DNA of 64,000 nt from Woronichinia naegeliana WA131 (GTDB lineage: Bacteria > Cyanobacteriota > Cyanobacteriia > Cyanobacteriales > Microcystaceae): contig CP073041.1 in the NCBI GenBank assembly GCA_025370055.1, forward strand, positions 2,294,001 through 2,358,000. The letters are read 5' to 3'. The position numbers and the translations under genes were made by a program. This document shows, piece after piece, positions 10,761 to 19,608 of the stretch (positions within the stretch are counted from its first letter, which is position 1; every line of letters starts with the position of its first letter). Under the pieces are notes generated by a model that searched no databases, was not told where the DNA came from, and saw only the letters and a program-made list of their open reading frames with translations.

Positions 10761-11342
10761 GTCTAAAATAATCACAATCTTCGGACCATTCTTTTCAAAG
10801 TCTTCTTTTTTATTTCCTTGCTCTATCCATTCTCTTTGTATATCTTTGTAAAATATCAATAATACACTCTTAAAGTTTTGAGAGTTACCACTGGGAATCA
10901 AATCAACCCACCGTTTTTTGTCAGTATATCTAATACCACCCATTACATTGACTCTTCCTTTTCTTCTATCTCCCCTCACTTTTTTACGCTTTCCTTTTTT
11001 TGTCCAATGTTTTCTCCGTATTACTCTTAAGCTGAAGCCACTTTCATCCCAAAACCATATCTGGATTGATTCTGGCTTTTCTTTCAAAAGCTTCTTGTAC
11101 TCTTCAACTTTCTTTCTAAATTCCTCTCTTTTTTGCTCATCTTGTTTATCTTCTAGACTATATTTTGCCCAGATGTAGACAAATCGCTTTTTTTTAAGCA
11201 TATTTCTAAGTTGTGTATTTCCTAACAATATACCCGTTTCTTTTTCCATATGAGTTGATAGTCTTGCTACTGTCCAACGTCCAAATTCATATCCAAACTC
11301 TTCAGGCTCTTTGATTATTATCTCCGTCAATTTCTCTATGTA
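10761..11342 (-). pseudogene. IS630-A transposase, internal fragment
   Basis: Matches the intact IS630-A transposase at 38000-39118 from LTEIIIKEPEEFGYEF to KIVIILD. The N-terminus is cut off by IS-A copy 2 (flank TATGTA) and the C-terminus by the IS66 end. The WDESGFS motif is present; the second aspartate and the catalytic glutamate regions are lost. Confidence 0.85.
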
Positions 11343-12453
11343 GGGCTTGCTGAAAAAGTCAAAAAACGAAAGAAATGTGGGTTAGGGAAGTATGGACTGA
11401 AAAAGCATAGATAACTTATCCTTATGGAAACAAATCAAAATACAGATTTTGTTTAATCTATTGTTCCTTTCTGTCTAAAAAGGTCAACACAAATCACTCC
11501 TCACAAAAGAGAGGAAAATTAACACCATTTTTCACAAGAAAAACGACTCTACAACTTTTTACTTTTTGTCTTCTGAAGTAGAGTAGAAAGATTCATTACC
11601 AAAAAGTTCATCGCAATTACCGTTTCCGAGGTCTCAGGTAGTTTGGCCATCACTCGACCAAGACTAAATTTCCTCTTTCCCTGTCCGAATTTACCCTCAA
11701 TGGCATTACGCACTCTTTCATCTGAGCGTGCCTCTTTCTTTTTTTCTTTGCTCACCTCTTTCGGCGGTCTTCCCAATCGGGGACCACTCATTCTTATATC
11801 CCTTTCTTTACAATAAGCTCGATTCGCTTTTGTTCGATAGATTTTATCCACATGAACCGATTCCGGATAACATCCTGTTTCCCTTTTATATTCTTCTATT
11901 CGCGCTTGTAAATCTCCCGATTCGTTGTAATTATCCCAACTTAATTTGTCTAAGAAGACAAAGCCATTCACATTACTTGCCGATATTTTAGCTCCAAACT
12001 CTACTGCTTTTCCCGCTTTTCCACGCACTATTGGACGCACGTGAGGTTGGCTTACACTCACAATTCTGTTTTCTACTTTATTTGTCTTTTTTTCATACAT
12101 TTCTAACTGTTGCTCATACACTTTTCCTATCGTTACAAGCTCTTCTTGCTCTTTTTTCGTTAGTTTTTCTAACTTTGCTCCCTCTTCTATCATTTTTTCT
12201 ATATCAGACAAGTTTCTTTTTATATATCCTAGTTGTTTTTTTGTTCCTTTTCTTCTTTCTTTTTTTGACACACGACGTTTTTTTGCTATGGCTAAGTACT
12301 CTTTTCTTGCCACTTCCCTATAAGTCCTCGGCTTTTCTTTCCTTTTCTCTTTTATTTCTTCATACAGCTTATCTATTATTTTTTCTGTTTTTTCTCTGGC
12401 ATCATTCAATATTCCTATATCCGTTGGATATTTTATATCTGCTGGTGTACAAG

Positions 12454-13902
12454 CATTGGTGTCAACTTAAGCCAAAATGCCTACTCACAAAAGATTAGCC
12501 TAAAAGCAGGCGGAAGTAAGAGTAGGCTGAAAAAAAGGTTAGTATATAAAAAAGTGAGCAAAAAACAAATGGCAAGACAACATCCTCGGAGAAAAGGAAA
12601 CCCAGACTTACGTCGTAAGACAAATCAGCCAGGGGTAGAAATCCCTGAAATAACAAAAGAGTTGTTTGAATTACTAGAACCCACAATGTTTACACCATTA
12701 AAATATTTACAGGGAACTCATGAGAAAATGATGAGAGATAGGGTATTAAATTTACCAGTAATGGTGGCATTAGTGTTAAGTATAGTGTATCGTCAAATAG
12801 CGGGTATAAGTGAAGCGGTAAGACTGTTAGAGGAAGAGGGATTGCTATGGGTAGCATCATTAAAAGTAAGCAAACAGGCAGTATCAAAAAGAATGATGAA
12901 TGTGCCAGCCGAAATATTTGCAATATTACTAAAAGAAGTGTTAGAAAAAGCAGCCGAAAAAGGGAAGAAGCTCCAAGTAGGAGAAAAATGGGAAAAAATA
13001 AGAGAAAAGTTTAGTGCAGTGTGGATAGCAGATGGCTCAACGCTAGAGCAGATAAGGAAAAATATGAAAATAAGTAAAGAAGAAAAGAGTAAATTGGGGG
13101 GTAAAATAATGATGGTAGTGGAAGCCTTTACCCAAAGACCCGTTACTTTATGGTACACAGAAAATGATAAATCAAATGATAAAATATGGTGTGAAGAATT
13201 GGCAGCTAAATTACCAGAAAATGGTTTAATTCTCGTAGATATGGGATTTTTTAGCTTTGTGTGGTTTGATTTGTTAACAGAAGCTAAAAAGTTTTTTCTA
13301 ACCAGATTTAGAGCGGGTACATCTTACAAAACCAAACAAGTATTGTCTCAAGGTAGTCATTACAGAGATGAGATTATCATTATGGGAAATTACCGTTCTA
13401 ATCCTTGCAAGCATCCGGTGAGATTAGTCTCAGTATTATGGGGAACAATCTGGTATCAGTATTTAACAAATGTGTTGTCTCCCGAACAACTGTCCGCCGA
13501 AGAGGTCTGTGATTTATATCGAAGACGATGGACAATCGAAGAAGCCTTTTTATTAACGAAAAGACTTTTAGGACTAGCCTATTTATGGGTAGGGAATAAG
13601 AATGGTGTCCAAATCCAGATTATTTGCACTTTGATTTTCTATACGGTCTTAAATCAATTGGTAGGGGAAGTGGCGATTGCTCTAAATCAACCGAAAGAAA
13701 AAATCTCAGTAGAGATGGTGTTTCGGAGTCTATACTATGTAGCGAAGGCTATTGCTAGAGGAGAAAAGCCTGATACAGTAACCTATCTGGCTGAACGTGC
13801 TAAGTTATTTGGTTTGGTCAAAGCTGAGAGAAAGCGACATCGAGAAAAGGCCGCTCTCAATCAACAAATTTGGGAACCCATTCCTTTAAGTTGACACGGA
13901 TG
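12454..13902 (+). mobile_element. IS4-family element B
   Basis: 1449 bp, ends CATTGGTGTCAACTTAA and (reverse) CATCCGTGTCAACTTAA; 9-bp TSD GTGTACAAG at 12445-12453 and 13903-13911. It is inserted in IS-A copy 2 and so is younger than it. Confidence 0.9.
12554..13894 (+). CDS. IS4-family transposase
   Basis: 446 aa, uninterrupted. The DDE fold shows AVWIADGST (first Asp), LILVDMGFF (second Asp) and the IS4 signature YRRRWTIEEAFLLTK, which fits Y-(2)-R-(3)-E-(6)-K. N-terminus is basic. It is probably functional, since element, ends and TSD are complete. Confidence 0.88.
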   Translation: MSKKQMARQHPRRKGNPDLRRKTNQPGVEIPEITKELFELLEPTMFTPLKYLQGTHEKMMRDRVLNLPVMVALVLSIVYRQIAGISEAVRLLEEEGLLWVASLKVSKQAVSKRMMNVPAEIFAILLKEVLEKAAEKGKKLQVGEKWEKIREKFSAVWIADGSTLEQIRKNMKISKEEKSKLGGKIMMVVEAFTQRPVTLWYTENDKSNDKIWCEELAAKLPENGLILVDMGFFSFVWFDLLTEAKKFFLTRFRAGTSYKTKQVLSQGSHYRDEIIIMGNYRSNPCKHPVRLVSVLWGTIWYQYLTNVLSPEQLSAEEVCDLYRRRWTIEEAFLLTKRLLGLAYLWVGNKNGVQIQIICTLIFYTVLNQLVGEVAIALNQPKEKISVEMVFRSLYYVAKAIARGEKPDTVTYLAERAKLFGLVKAERKRHREKAALNQQIWEPIPLS

Positions 13903-14488
13903 GTGTACAAGTCGCATCTAACAATAACTTTCCTTCATTTTCTTTTTTTTCTGACGCTACACCCGTCGCTTTTTTTTCTATTTCTTTATTAATTTTATTT
14001 ATTAATTCCATTCCTATTTTTTTACGAAAATGAACCATCATTGACGCATTAAATGCTTCTTTGCTACTATAGCTTTCCATTCCTATAAAGTACTGTAAAT
14101 AAGGGTTCTCTTTTATTTGTTCTACTGTTTCTCTGTCACTTTTTCCTGAAATTTCTTTGATAATTAATGCTCCTAATGCCATTCTAAATGATTTGGCTGG
14201 GGCTCCTTTTTTTTCTGTGAAGTTTTTTGCATATTCTTCCTCATATTCTTCCCAAAGAATCATTTTTGACATTTCTATCCAACGATTTTCTTCGTCTAAC
14301 TGCCCGCCGAACAGATTTTTCAAGTTTTCTGGTGTTTCAATTGAGTACTGTTGCTTTCGGTACATCTGCTTTCTCTCTTCTTAATGCAATGGTTTTGAGG
14401 CATTCTACCCTATTTTCGTGCATTCTAGCGGTTCTTAATTCGCCTACTATTTTTCTCCGTAAAGGTTTCAGCTTTTTTCAGCAAGCCC

Positions 14489-14852
14489 TAACTACCTTTG
14501 GTAGATTCTCGTAGGCTTTTGCCTTCCAACGGAGCGATCGTCTCCACTGACAGATCGGACAATGGCGAACCCGACAGAATTTAGCAGAAGCCAACTTTAA
14601 CCTCTGTTGACCTGTCTTATTATCGGGAACCAGTTTGAATTCTAGTAATTGAGAGCAAAGGGAAACCCTCTCGGCGTGAGAATCCATTCCCCCTTGCTTG
14701 TAATAATTAGAGATGATGTCGGCATTTTTCCGATGCTTATCCCAAGGCTTATCTTTTTCAGAGAGGGATTCTAAGAATGTATATCCATCTTGATGAATAA
14801 AAGATACAATGGGAACATTAGATTTTTGACCGATATTGAGTTGGTCAGGCAC
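14489..14852 (-). pseudogene. rep: Rolling-circle Rep protein, N-terminal part
   Basis: About 121 residues from ATG at 14852. It ends with the Cys motif CRVRHCPICQWRRS, typical for the N-terminus of pUB110/pC194-type Rep proteins (Rep_1), and is cut by IS-A copy 2 after ENLPKV. The C-terminal part is at 17299-17966. Confidence 0.85.
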
Positions 14853-15340
14853 AAAAACTCCGAGTATTTGGTTGGCGTAAGATACCTTCTAGGATACTGG
14901 AGTTTTTTGCTATTTGAGATTAATTATTTTGAAGTGCAGGGGATACGGGCAAAACCTCGATCAACGTTATCCCTTAATGATTAATGATTTTAATGATTAA
15001 TGATTAGATGATTCTAGTCGCGCTGACGCGCTAAAGGCCGCCAAATGCGGTGTAAATTTGGCGGTAAAGAAGCAAATATTGACAAGCCTCCTGCCGAGTG
15101 GCTACGGACTATGGAGGCTCTATGTCGGTTCCTACGTTGGTCTCCACCAGAGCGTATTGTCCTGATTATCGCAGATTCCTGAATGAGTTTTCCAACCGAC
15201 ATATCGGGGGAAGTACAGAGCTTGGCGACTACCAGAATAGACTTTTGAAGGTCTAGGACTTCACTACAACACTCCCTTGACTACGAGAAACGAACTACTT
15301 AAACAGGTCTCGATCCGCATCAAAGAGACATGGCAAAAGG
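14853..15340 (-). other. Plasmid non-coding region with inverted repeats, candidate replication origin
   Basis: No gene seen. It holds a perfect 9-bp hairpin CCGCCAAAT / ATTTGGCGG (15038-15046, 15056-15064, 9-nt loop), an inverted repeat AGCCTCC / GGAGGCT (15085-15091, 15113-15119), a perfect 10-bp inverted repeat TATGTCGGTT / AACCGACATA (15121-15130, 15194-15203), and direct repeats of TTAATGATT near 14974-15006. It lies upstream of rep, where double-strand origins of rolling-circle plasmids are usually found. The nick site is not identified. Confidence 0.55.
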
Positions 15341-15799
15341 CTAGAGTTCTTTCAACAGGAGGCTAATAAACTTATTAAGCACCTTTACGGTCTCCTTGTA
15401 ATACTTGGATTGTTCCCCAACCGACAAAATCTTCATCCCAAGAACCCGATCTCGAAGCTGATGTAGCAGATCACGATCAAGTTGCTTAATACCTGAAAAC
15501 ATATCTAGTTGTTGAGGATTTCCATGATTAGAGAAAGAAGTCTTACCCTCCATGTCTGATAGCTGAAGTCGCAATACTGCCATCTCGTCTTTCAGTTTCT
15601 CGTTTTCTTTTTCCAAACTCTCATGTAATACATGGTTTAATGCAAAATGTTCAATCAAATCTGCCCTTGTAATACGCTGTTTGTCGGCTATATTTCCTAG
15701 CATTTCCCATGTTGAATCTGTCGCCCGAATGCTTCTGACAGGACGAAGCTCATTAGACTTTTGAATAAATTTACCGTTGTCACCACGAATGCGGGTCAT
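15341..15799 (-). CDS. Plasmid protein of unknown function with coiled coil
   Basis: 152 aa, not recognised as a named family. The N-terminal 60 residues (NELRPVRSIRATDSTWE, then ITRADLIEHF) resemble short plasmid DNA-binding proteins of the ribbon-helix-helix kind in layout; residues 60-85 form a heptad-like coiled coil (EKENEKLKDEMAVL). Dyad repeats of the type GTAATACATG lie directly upstream (15804-15866), so autoregulation is possible. A copy-control or partition role is a guess. Confidence 0.6.
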   Translation of the reverse strand: MTRIRGDNGKFIQKSNELRPVRSIRATDSTWEMLGNIADKQRITRADLIEHFALNHVLHESLEKENEKLKDEMAVLRLQLSDMEGKTSFSNHGNPQQLDMFSGIKQLDRDLLHQLRDRVLGMKILSVGEQSKYYKETVKVLNKFISLLLKEL

Positions 15800-15803
15800 A
15801 CCG

Positions 15804-15866
15804 AGTAATACATGAAAGTCAGAGGATTGATTACCGAAAGGATAGCACTATCCATGTATTACTTGA
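15804..15866 (-). promoter_or_regulatory. Operator-like GTAATACATG dyads upstream of the 152-aa gene
   Basis: Two half or full sites of CCATGTATTAC / GTAATACATG: GTAATACATG at about 15804-15813 and TCCATGTATTAC at about 15851-15862. The same dyad occurs twice upstream of the 105-aa gene (17105-17156). Repetition upstream of two plasmid genes suggests a shared repressor site. Confidence 0.5.
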
Positions 15867-15873
15867 TTATTTA

Positions 15874-16725
15874 TTATTTTTCATCTTCAAGATAGAACCG
15901 TCCTCGTCTAGCTTGCTCTAAGCGATACCTTGCAAAACTTATTTTTTCAGTAAAGTCAATTGGATTTGGAACATGGTTCGGAGGCAAAACTTGCTTGGCG
16001 GCCATTTTTATGGCGTTTATGGGGTGCATCCCGTTTTCTATGTTGTTTGCTGCTGTCTGACAAATCGCAGCATAATCAGCCAAATCAGTAATAGGAAAAT
16101 AATCACGAAGTAATTCATTTTCACTAACAGGCTTACCTAAAGAAGACTCCAGCCTTTGCCTCATGTCAGAAGCCTTCTCTCCTGTAAGAACAAGATTGAC
16201 TTCGTTGTGGACTCGTCCAAAGAATATCCCTGTTTCTTTAGAACGTGGGTTGTATTGGTTGGATGCCTCTAAAAACGACTTTACCTGATCTGTCAGTGCT
16301 GTCCTGCTAGAATTTTTCAATTTATCACGCATAGCAATCCTGTCTATATCTGCTTCCATCTGAGCAGGAGTATAGCCAGAACCCAACCAAGAATGAATCC
16401 AGTCTTCTACGAACAAAGAAAAATCATCGTTGACCCACATCGTAAAACGAACAGCAAGACGGGGATGTATCCATGTCCCCTGATATTTGCCACCTTGCTT
16501 TACCTCTATTAATTCCGTTACAGGAATTCCTGTAACGAGAGAAAGCTTATTGATGGCGGACTGTGCCATTTTTGTTTGTAGCCAATTGGACGTATCTTTT
16601 CTCTCTCCCGTTATCTCCAGATGTGCCTTACATATCTGGGTTGCATTGACATATCCATCTGTTTCTCGCTGATATATGGCAATTCCCTCAATTTTGCGCT
16701 CTATAGTCTTAATTCTAGTGTTCAT
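15874..16725 (-). CDS. KilA-N domain protein
   Basis: 283 aa. The N-terminal ~110 residues form a KilA-N DNA-binding domain: DGYVNATQICKA, then WLQTKMAQ, GGKYQGTWIHPRLAVRF, MWVNDDFSLFVEDWI. The rest is helical and not recognised. KilA-N proteins are mostly known from phages, large DNA viruses and plasmids. It starts 3 bp after the stop of the 105-aa gene, so the two are probably co-transcribed. Its role on a small rolling-circle plasmid is unknown; copy or transcription control is plausible. Confidence 0.85.
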   Translation of the reverse strand: MNTRIKTIERKIEGIAIYQRETDGYVNATQICKAHLEITGERKDTSNWLQTKMAQSAINKLSLVTGIPVTELIEVKQGGKYQGTWIHPRLAVRFTMWVNDDFSLFVEDWIHSWLGSGYTPAQMEADIDRIAMRDKLKNSSRTALTDQVKSFLEASNQYNPRSKETGIFFGRVHNEVNLVLTGEKASDMRQRLESSLGKPVSENELLRDYFPITDLADYAAICQTAANNIENGMHPINAIKMAAKQVLPPNHVPNPIDFTEKISFARYRLEQARRGRFYLEDEK

Positions 16726-16728
16726 ACT

Positions 16729-17046
16729 CTAAATTCCTTTGATTAACTGGTCTTTATAAGCTTCAGAGATAATTCTTTCCGTTAATTTATCTGGCTTAAT
16801 CTCATAACCCAAAAATAGTAGATCACTGAGAAATATACAGGACTTGCCATTCTTTGTGAAAACTGACACCCCTGACAAATCAATGATTTTTGTCTCTGTA
16901 ACACAATCATAGTCGCTTGCGTCTAATCGCCTAGCGAACTCCAAAATATCATTAGCGAGTGAATCGGGAACCCTGATAACTCTTGTTTTCCCGTGATTCC
17001 ACTTAAACTTTCCTCCTGCGCCAACACGCTTACCACCTCTAGGCAT
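16729..17046 (-). CDS. Small basic plasmid protein, unknown function
   Basis: 105 aa beginning MPRGGKRVGAGGKFKW, a Gly/Lys/Arg-rich leader common to small cyanobacterial plasmid or mobile-element proteins, followed by VIRVPDSLANDILEFAR, which resembles the strand-helix start of ribbon-helix-helix regulators. Two GTAATACATG-type dyads lie 59-110 bp upstream. It could be the repressor of these sites. First gene of a likely operon with the KilA-N gene. Confidence 0.65.
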   Translation of the reverse strand: MPRGGKRVGAGGKFKWNHGKTRVIRVPDSLANDILEFARRLDASDYDCVTETKIIDLSGVSVFTKNGKSCIFLSDLLFLGYEIKPDKLTERIISEAYKDQLIKGI

Positions 17047-17104
17047 TTTCTTTCTCCTATATTGACTATGTTACACCATCATTATCATAAGTAATGGAAA
17101 ATGT

Positions 17105-17156
17105 CATGTAATACATGGTAAAGTATAGCAAAAATTATCCATGAAATACATGGATA
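17105..17156 (-). promoter_or_regulatory. Paired palindromic sites upstream of the 105-aa gene
   Basis: CATGTAATACATGG (17105-17118) and ATCCATGAAATACATGGAT (17138-17156), the latter an almost perfect 19-bp palindrome. Spacing between the centres is about 35 bp, close to three helical turns. Probable operator for a plasmid-encoded regulator. Confidence 0.55.
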
Positions 17157-17166
17157 AAGCCAGTGT

Positions 17167-17275
17167 TATACTCTGAACGGGTTAGAACTTAACTTTTTCA
17201 AAATGGCTAAAAGCCTTATTAGCAATGGATTTTAGTCCTTTTTTATAAGTCCATTTTTTAGCCGTTTAGAGTATA
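17167..17275. repeat. Long-range inverted repeat in plasmid non-coding DNA
   Basis: TATACTCTGAACGG (17167-17180) pairs with CCGTTTAGAGTATA (17262-17275) with one mismatch; further pairing follows inside (TTAGAA / TTTTTTAG). It lies between rep and the 105-aa gene. Could be a single-strand origin or a transcription stop; not decided. Confidence 0.45.
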
Positions 17276-17298
17276 GAAAGAGTCATGTTTTAGTGGTG

Positions 17299-17966
17299 TT
17301 AGGTGGTGTCGTCATATCCCTTTTCGGGAATCTTACAGACAATCCCTATCGCGGTCGCCGTAACCATGACATATTTTTTGATTTTCCTATTCCATCGAAA
17401 ATAGAGAGACGGGCCTTCAGTCTCTTCCGTTGATTCCTCATCATGGCCAATTAAATCCTCTGGCTCCTCTTCTAATTCTCTGAAATAGTCCCGAAGAACA
17501 CCGCCAACCCCGACTGCTCTTGTACCATGTACCTGTTTAACATACTCCAAAAACCAATCACAATCAGCCACAAGGTCACTTTCCTTGCACTGGTACTTTA
17601 AGATTTCCGCAATCAACCCCACTGGTGAACTTTCAGCCTGAACAGCTTTTACGTCCAGAATTGGAGAATAATCAACTCGAAGGCATTGCTTCCATAAAGC
17701 GATCCAATCAGTCTTGGATAGATAATCTTCCTTGTAATAGCTATCCTTCAACAGGATTAGACAATGGAGATGAGGATGTGCTGATTGCCCATCGCGTCCC
17801 CTTGTAATCTCAACCGACTTTATCCAACCTATCCCAGGGAATGCCTTCAACTGGGTTAACCGTCTAAAAGACTGATTAAGATGATGCAATGTCTCTCTTA
17901 AATCGGTCAACTCACAATTTTTCATGGTCAACGTCAGAAAAATCCAACGCCCATCAGGATAATCAG
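17299..17966 (-). pseudogene. rep: Rolling-circle Rep protein, C-terminal part with HUH and Tyr motifs
   Basis: Continues the N-terminal part at 14489-14852. It shows FLTLTMKNCEL, the metal-binding HUH motif AHPHLHCLILL and the candidate catalytic tyrosine in EILKYQCK, as in pUB110/pC194-type initiators that nick the double-strand origin. Joined length about 343 residues. An internal ATG at 17931 opens a shorter frame, which lacks the Cys motif. The last ~40 residues are acidic (EEEPEDL...EESTEETE). Confidence 0.87.
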
Positions 17967-18015
17967 TAACTAGGGCTTGCTGAAAAAGTCAAAAAACGAA
18001 AGAAATGTGGGTTAG

Positions 18016-19405
18016 GGGTGCGACCTTTAGTTGATGAAGGAAAAGAAAAGTGTTAACATGAGATGAAAAGTGACAAAGAGGAAACAATGATGACAGCAAA
18101 ACTAATTAATGTAGAGGGTTCAAAGATAAAAATAGAACTAACATTAGAACTCAGTCGTTCAATGTTGGATACAGAAATAAATATTCAAAAAGGCTTAAAC
18201 GAAGTAGGTTGCATCGCCAGCAAAGAAGCCTTGAAATATTTAGATACAGATGGTTCACCCTTAAAAATCGGTGAAGAAATCTGGAAGAGTAAGGGAGAGC
18301 AACCGAAAGAATATCAAACACCTTATGGTGAGGTTATAGTGAATCGTCATGTATATCAGCGTTCACCTTTGAGGAAAAACGTATTGCCCCTTAGAAAGAG
18401 AAGCAAGGATAATCATAACATCAACGCCATTATTGGCAAAACAGGTATCCTCAAAAATGTCAGGGATGGCAGGCAAAGAGGTGAAAAATGATTTATTAGA
18501 AAATCATGGTAGAAAAGTAGCGCTATCCTATATCCAAAGATTGAGTGAAGCAGTAGGAAGTGTGGTACAGGCAAAAGAAGAAGCGTGGAGTTATGCCCCG
18601 CCCAAGGAGGATAGCCAAATTGCAACAGTGGGAATAGGATTAGATGGAACCTGTATGCTGATGTGTGAGGATGGCTACCGTGAAGCAATGGTGGGAACCG
18701 TTTCCCTATACGATAGTGAAGGCGAACGTCAACATACAATCTATCTAGGTGCGGCACCAGAGTATGGAAAAAAGAGTTTTCTAGAAAGATTAGAAAGAGA
18801 AATTGAGCGAGCGAAAAACCGTTATCCAGAGGCAACATTGGTCGGGATAGCAGACGGGGCAGAATCAAATTGGAAGTTTTTAGAAAAGCAAACGGAAGAA
18901 CAGATATTAGATTTCTATCATGCCTCTGGTTACTTAGGTGCCTTGGCAGAAGCGTTGCATCCGAATACCGTGTCAAAACAAAAAGAATGGTTGACTGAAA
19001 ATTGTCGAGAACTCAAGCATGAAAAAGGAAAAGCAGGAGAACTGCTAAATCTGATGAAAGAAGTCAAAGAAGAAAAAAGTCATTCTAAGAATCTTACCGA
19101 GAAACTACAAGCGGCGATTACTTATTACGAGAATCATCAGCATCAAATGGATTATGCTGAATACATAGAGAAAAAGTATCCGATTGGTTCAGGTGTTACG
19201 GAAGCAGCTTGTAAGACGTTGGTCAAACAACGATTATGTTGTTCAGGGATGCGATGGAAGGAAAAAGGAGCAGGAATTATTTTGAGCCTACGAGCTTTGG
19301 TATTGACCAAGGAACGATGGAGTCAATTTTGGGCAAAACTTGATCAATATGGGTTCCCTGTAGAACCCTGATTACAACAGCTTTTATCAACTAAAGGTCG
19401 CACCC
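18016..19405 (+). mobile_element. ISKra4-A copy 2
   Basis: 1390 bp; 8-bp TSD TGGGTTAG at 18008-18015 and 19406-19413. Inserted in the 3' non-coding end of IS-A copy 3. Confidence 0.92.
18063..19371 (+). pseudogene. ISKra4-family transposase, frameshifted version
   Basis: Frames 18063-18491 and 18433-19371, same CCTTTGAGG frameshift as copy 1 and otherwise almost identical to it. Confidence 0.85.
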
Positions 19406-19608
19406 TGGGTTAGGGAAGTATGGACTGAAAAAGCATAGATAACTTATCCTTATGGAAACAAATCAAAATACAGATTTTGTTTAATCTATTGTTCCTTTCT
19501 GTCTAAAAAGGTCAACACAAATCACTCCTCACAAAAGAGAGGAAAATTAACACCATTTTTCACAAGAAAAACGACTCTACAACTTTTTACTTTTTGTCTT
19601 CTGAAGTA

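Larger units (their letters stand above)
11549..14365 (-). pseudogene. IS-A transposase split by IS4-B
   Basis: N-terminal part 14365-13903 and C-terminal part 12453-11549. The IS4-B element duplicated GTGTACAAG at the codons just after the first catalytic Asp (DATCTP). Otherwise the sequence equals the intact copies (D variant in NLSDIEKM). Confidence 0.88.
11343..14488 (-). mobile_element. IS-A copy 2, interrupted by IS4-B; left boundary of integrated plasmid
   Basis: Full-length IS-A (1688 bp without the IS4-B insertion). Left flank TATGTA (11337-11342), right flank TAACTA (14489-14494). The unequal flanks are explained by plasmid integration: TAACTA recurs left of IS-A copy 3 at 17967-17972. 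Confidence 0.9.
14489..17972 (-). mobile_element. Integrated small rolling-circle plasmid (about 3.48 kb) between direct IS-A copies
   Basis: A block without IS elements, bounded by the same hexamer TAACTA at both inner edges (14489-14494 and 17967-17972) and flanked by two IS-A copies in the same orientation. All genes lie on the minus strand: rep, a 105-aa gene, a KilA-N gene, a 152-aa gene. The rep gene is cut at the block's two ends and rejoins in frame (ENLPKVV + TDYPDGRW) when one TAACTA is removed and the ends are circularised. This fits a plasmid carrying IS-A in rep that recombined with a chromosomal IS-A. Circle size would be 3478 bp without IS-A. Confidence 0.85.

Noticed and set aside
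15874-16725. Prophage, because of the KilA-N protein
   Set aside because: No phage structural, integrase or lysis genes nearby; the neighbours and rep make a small plasmid the better reading.
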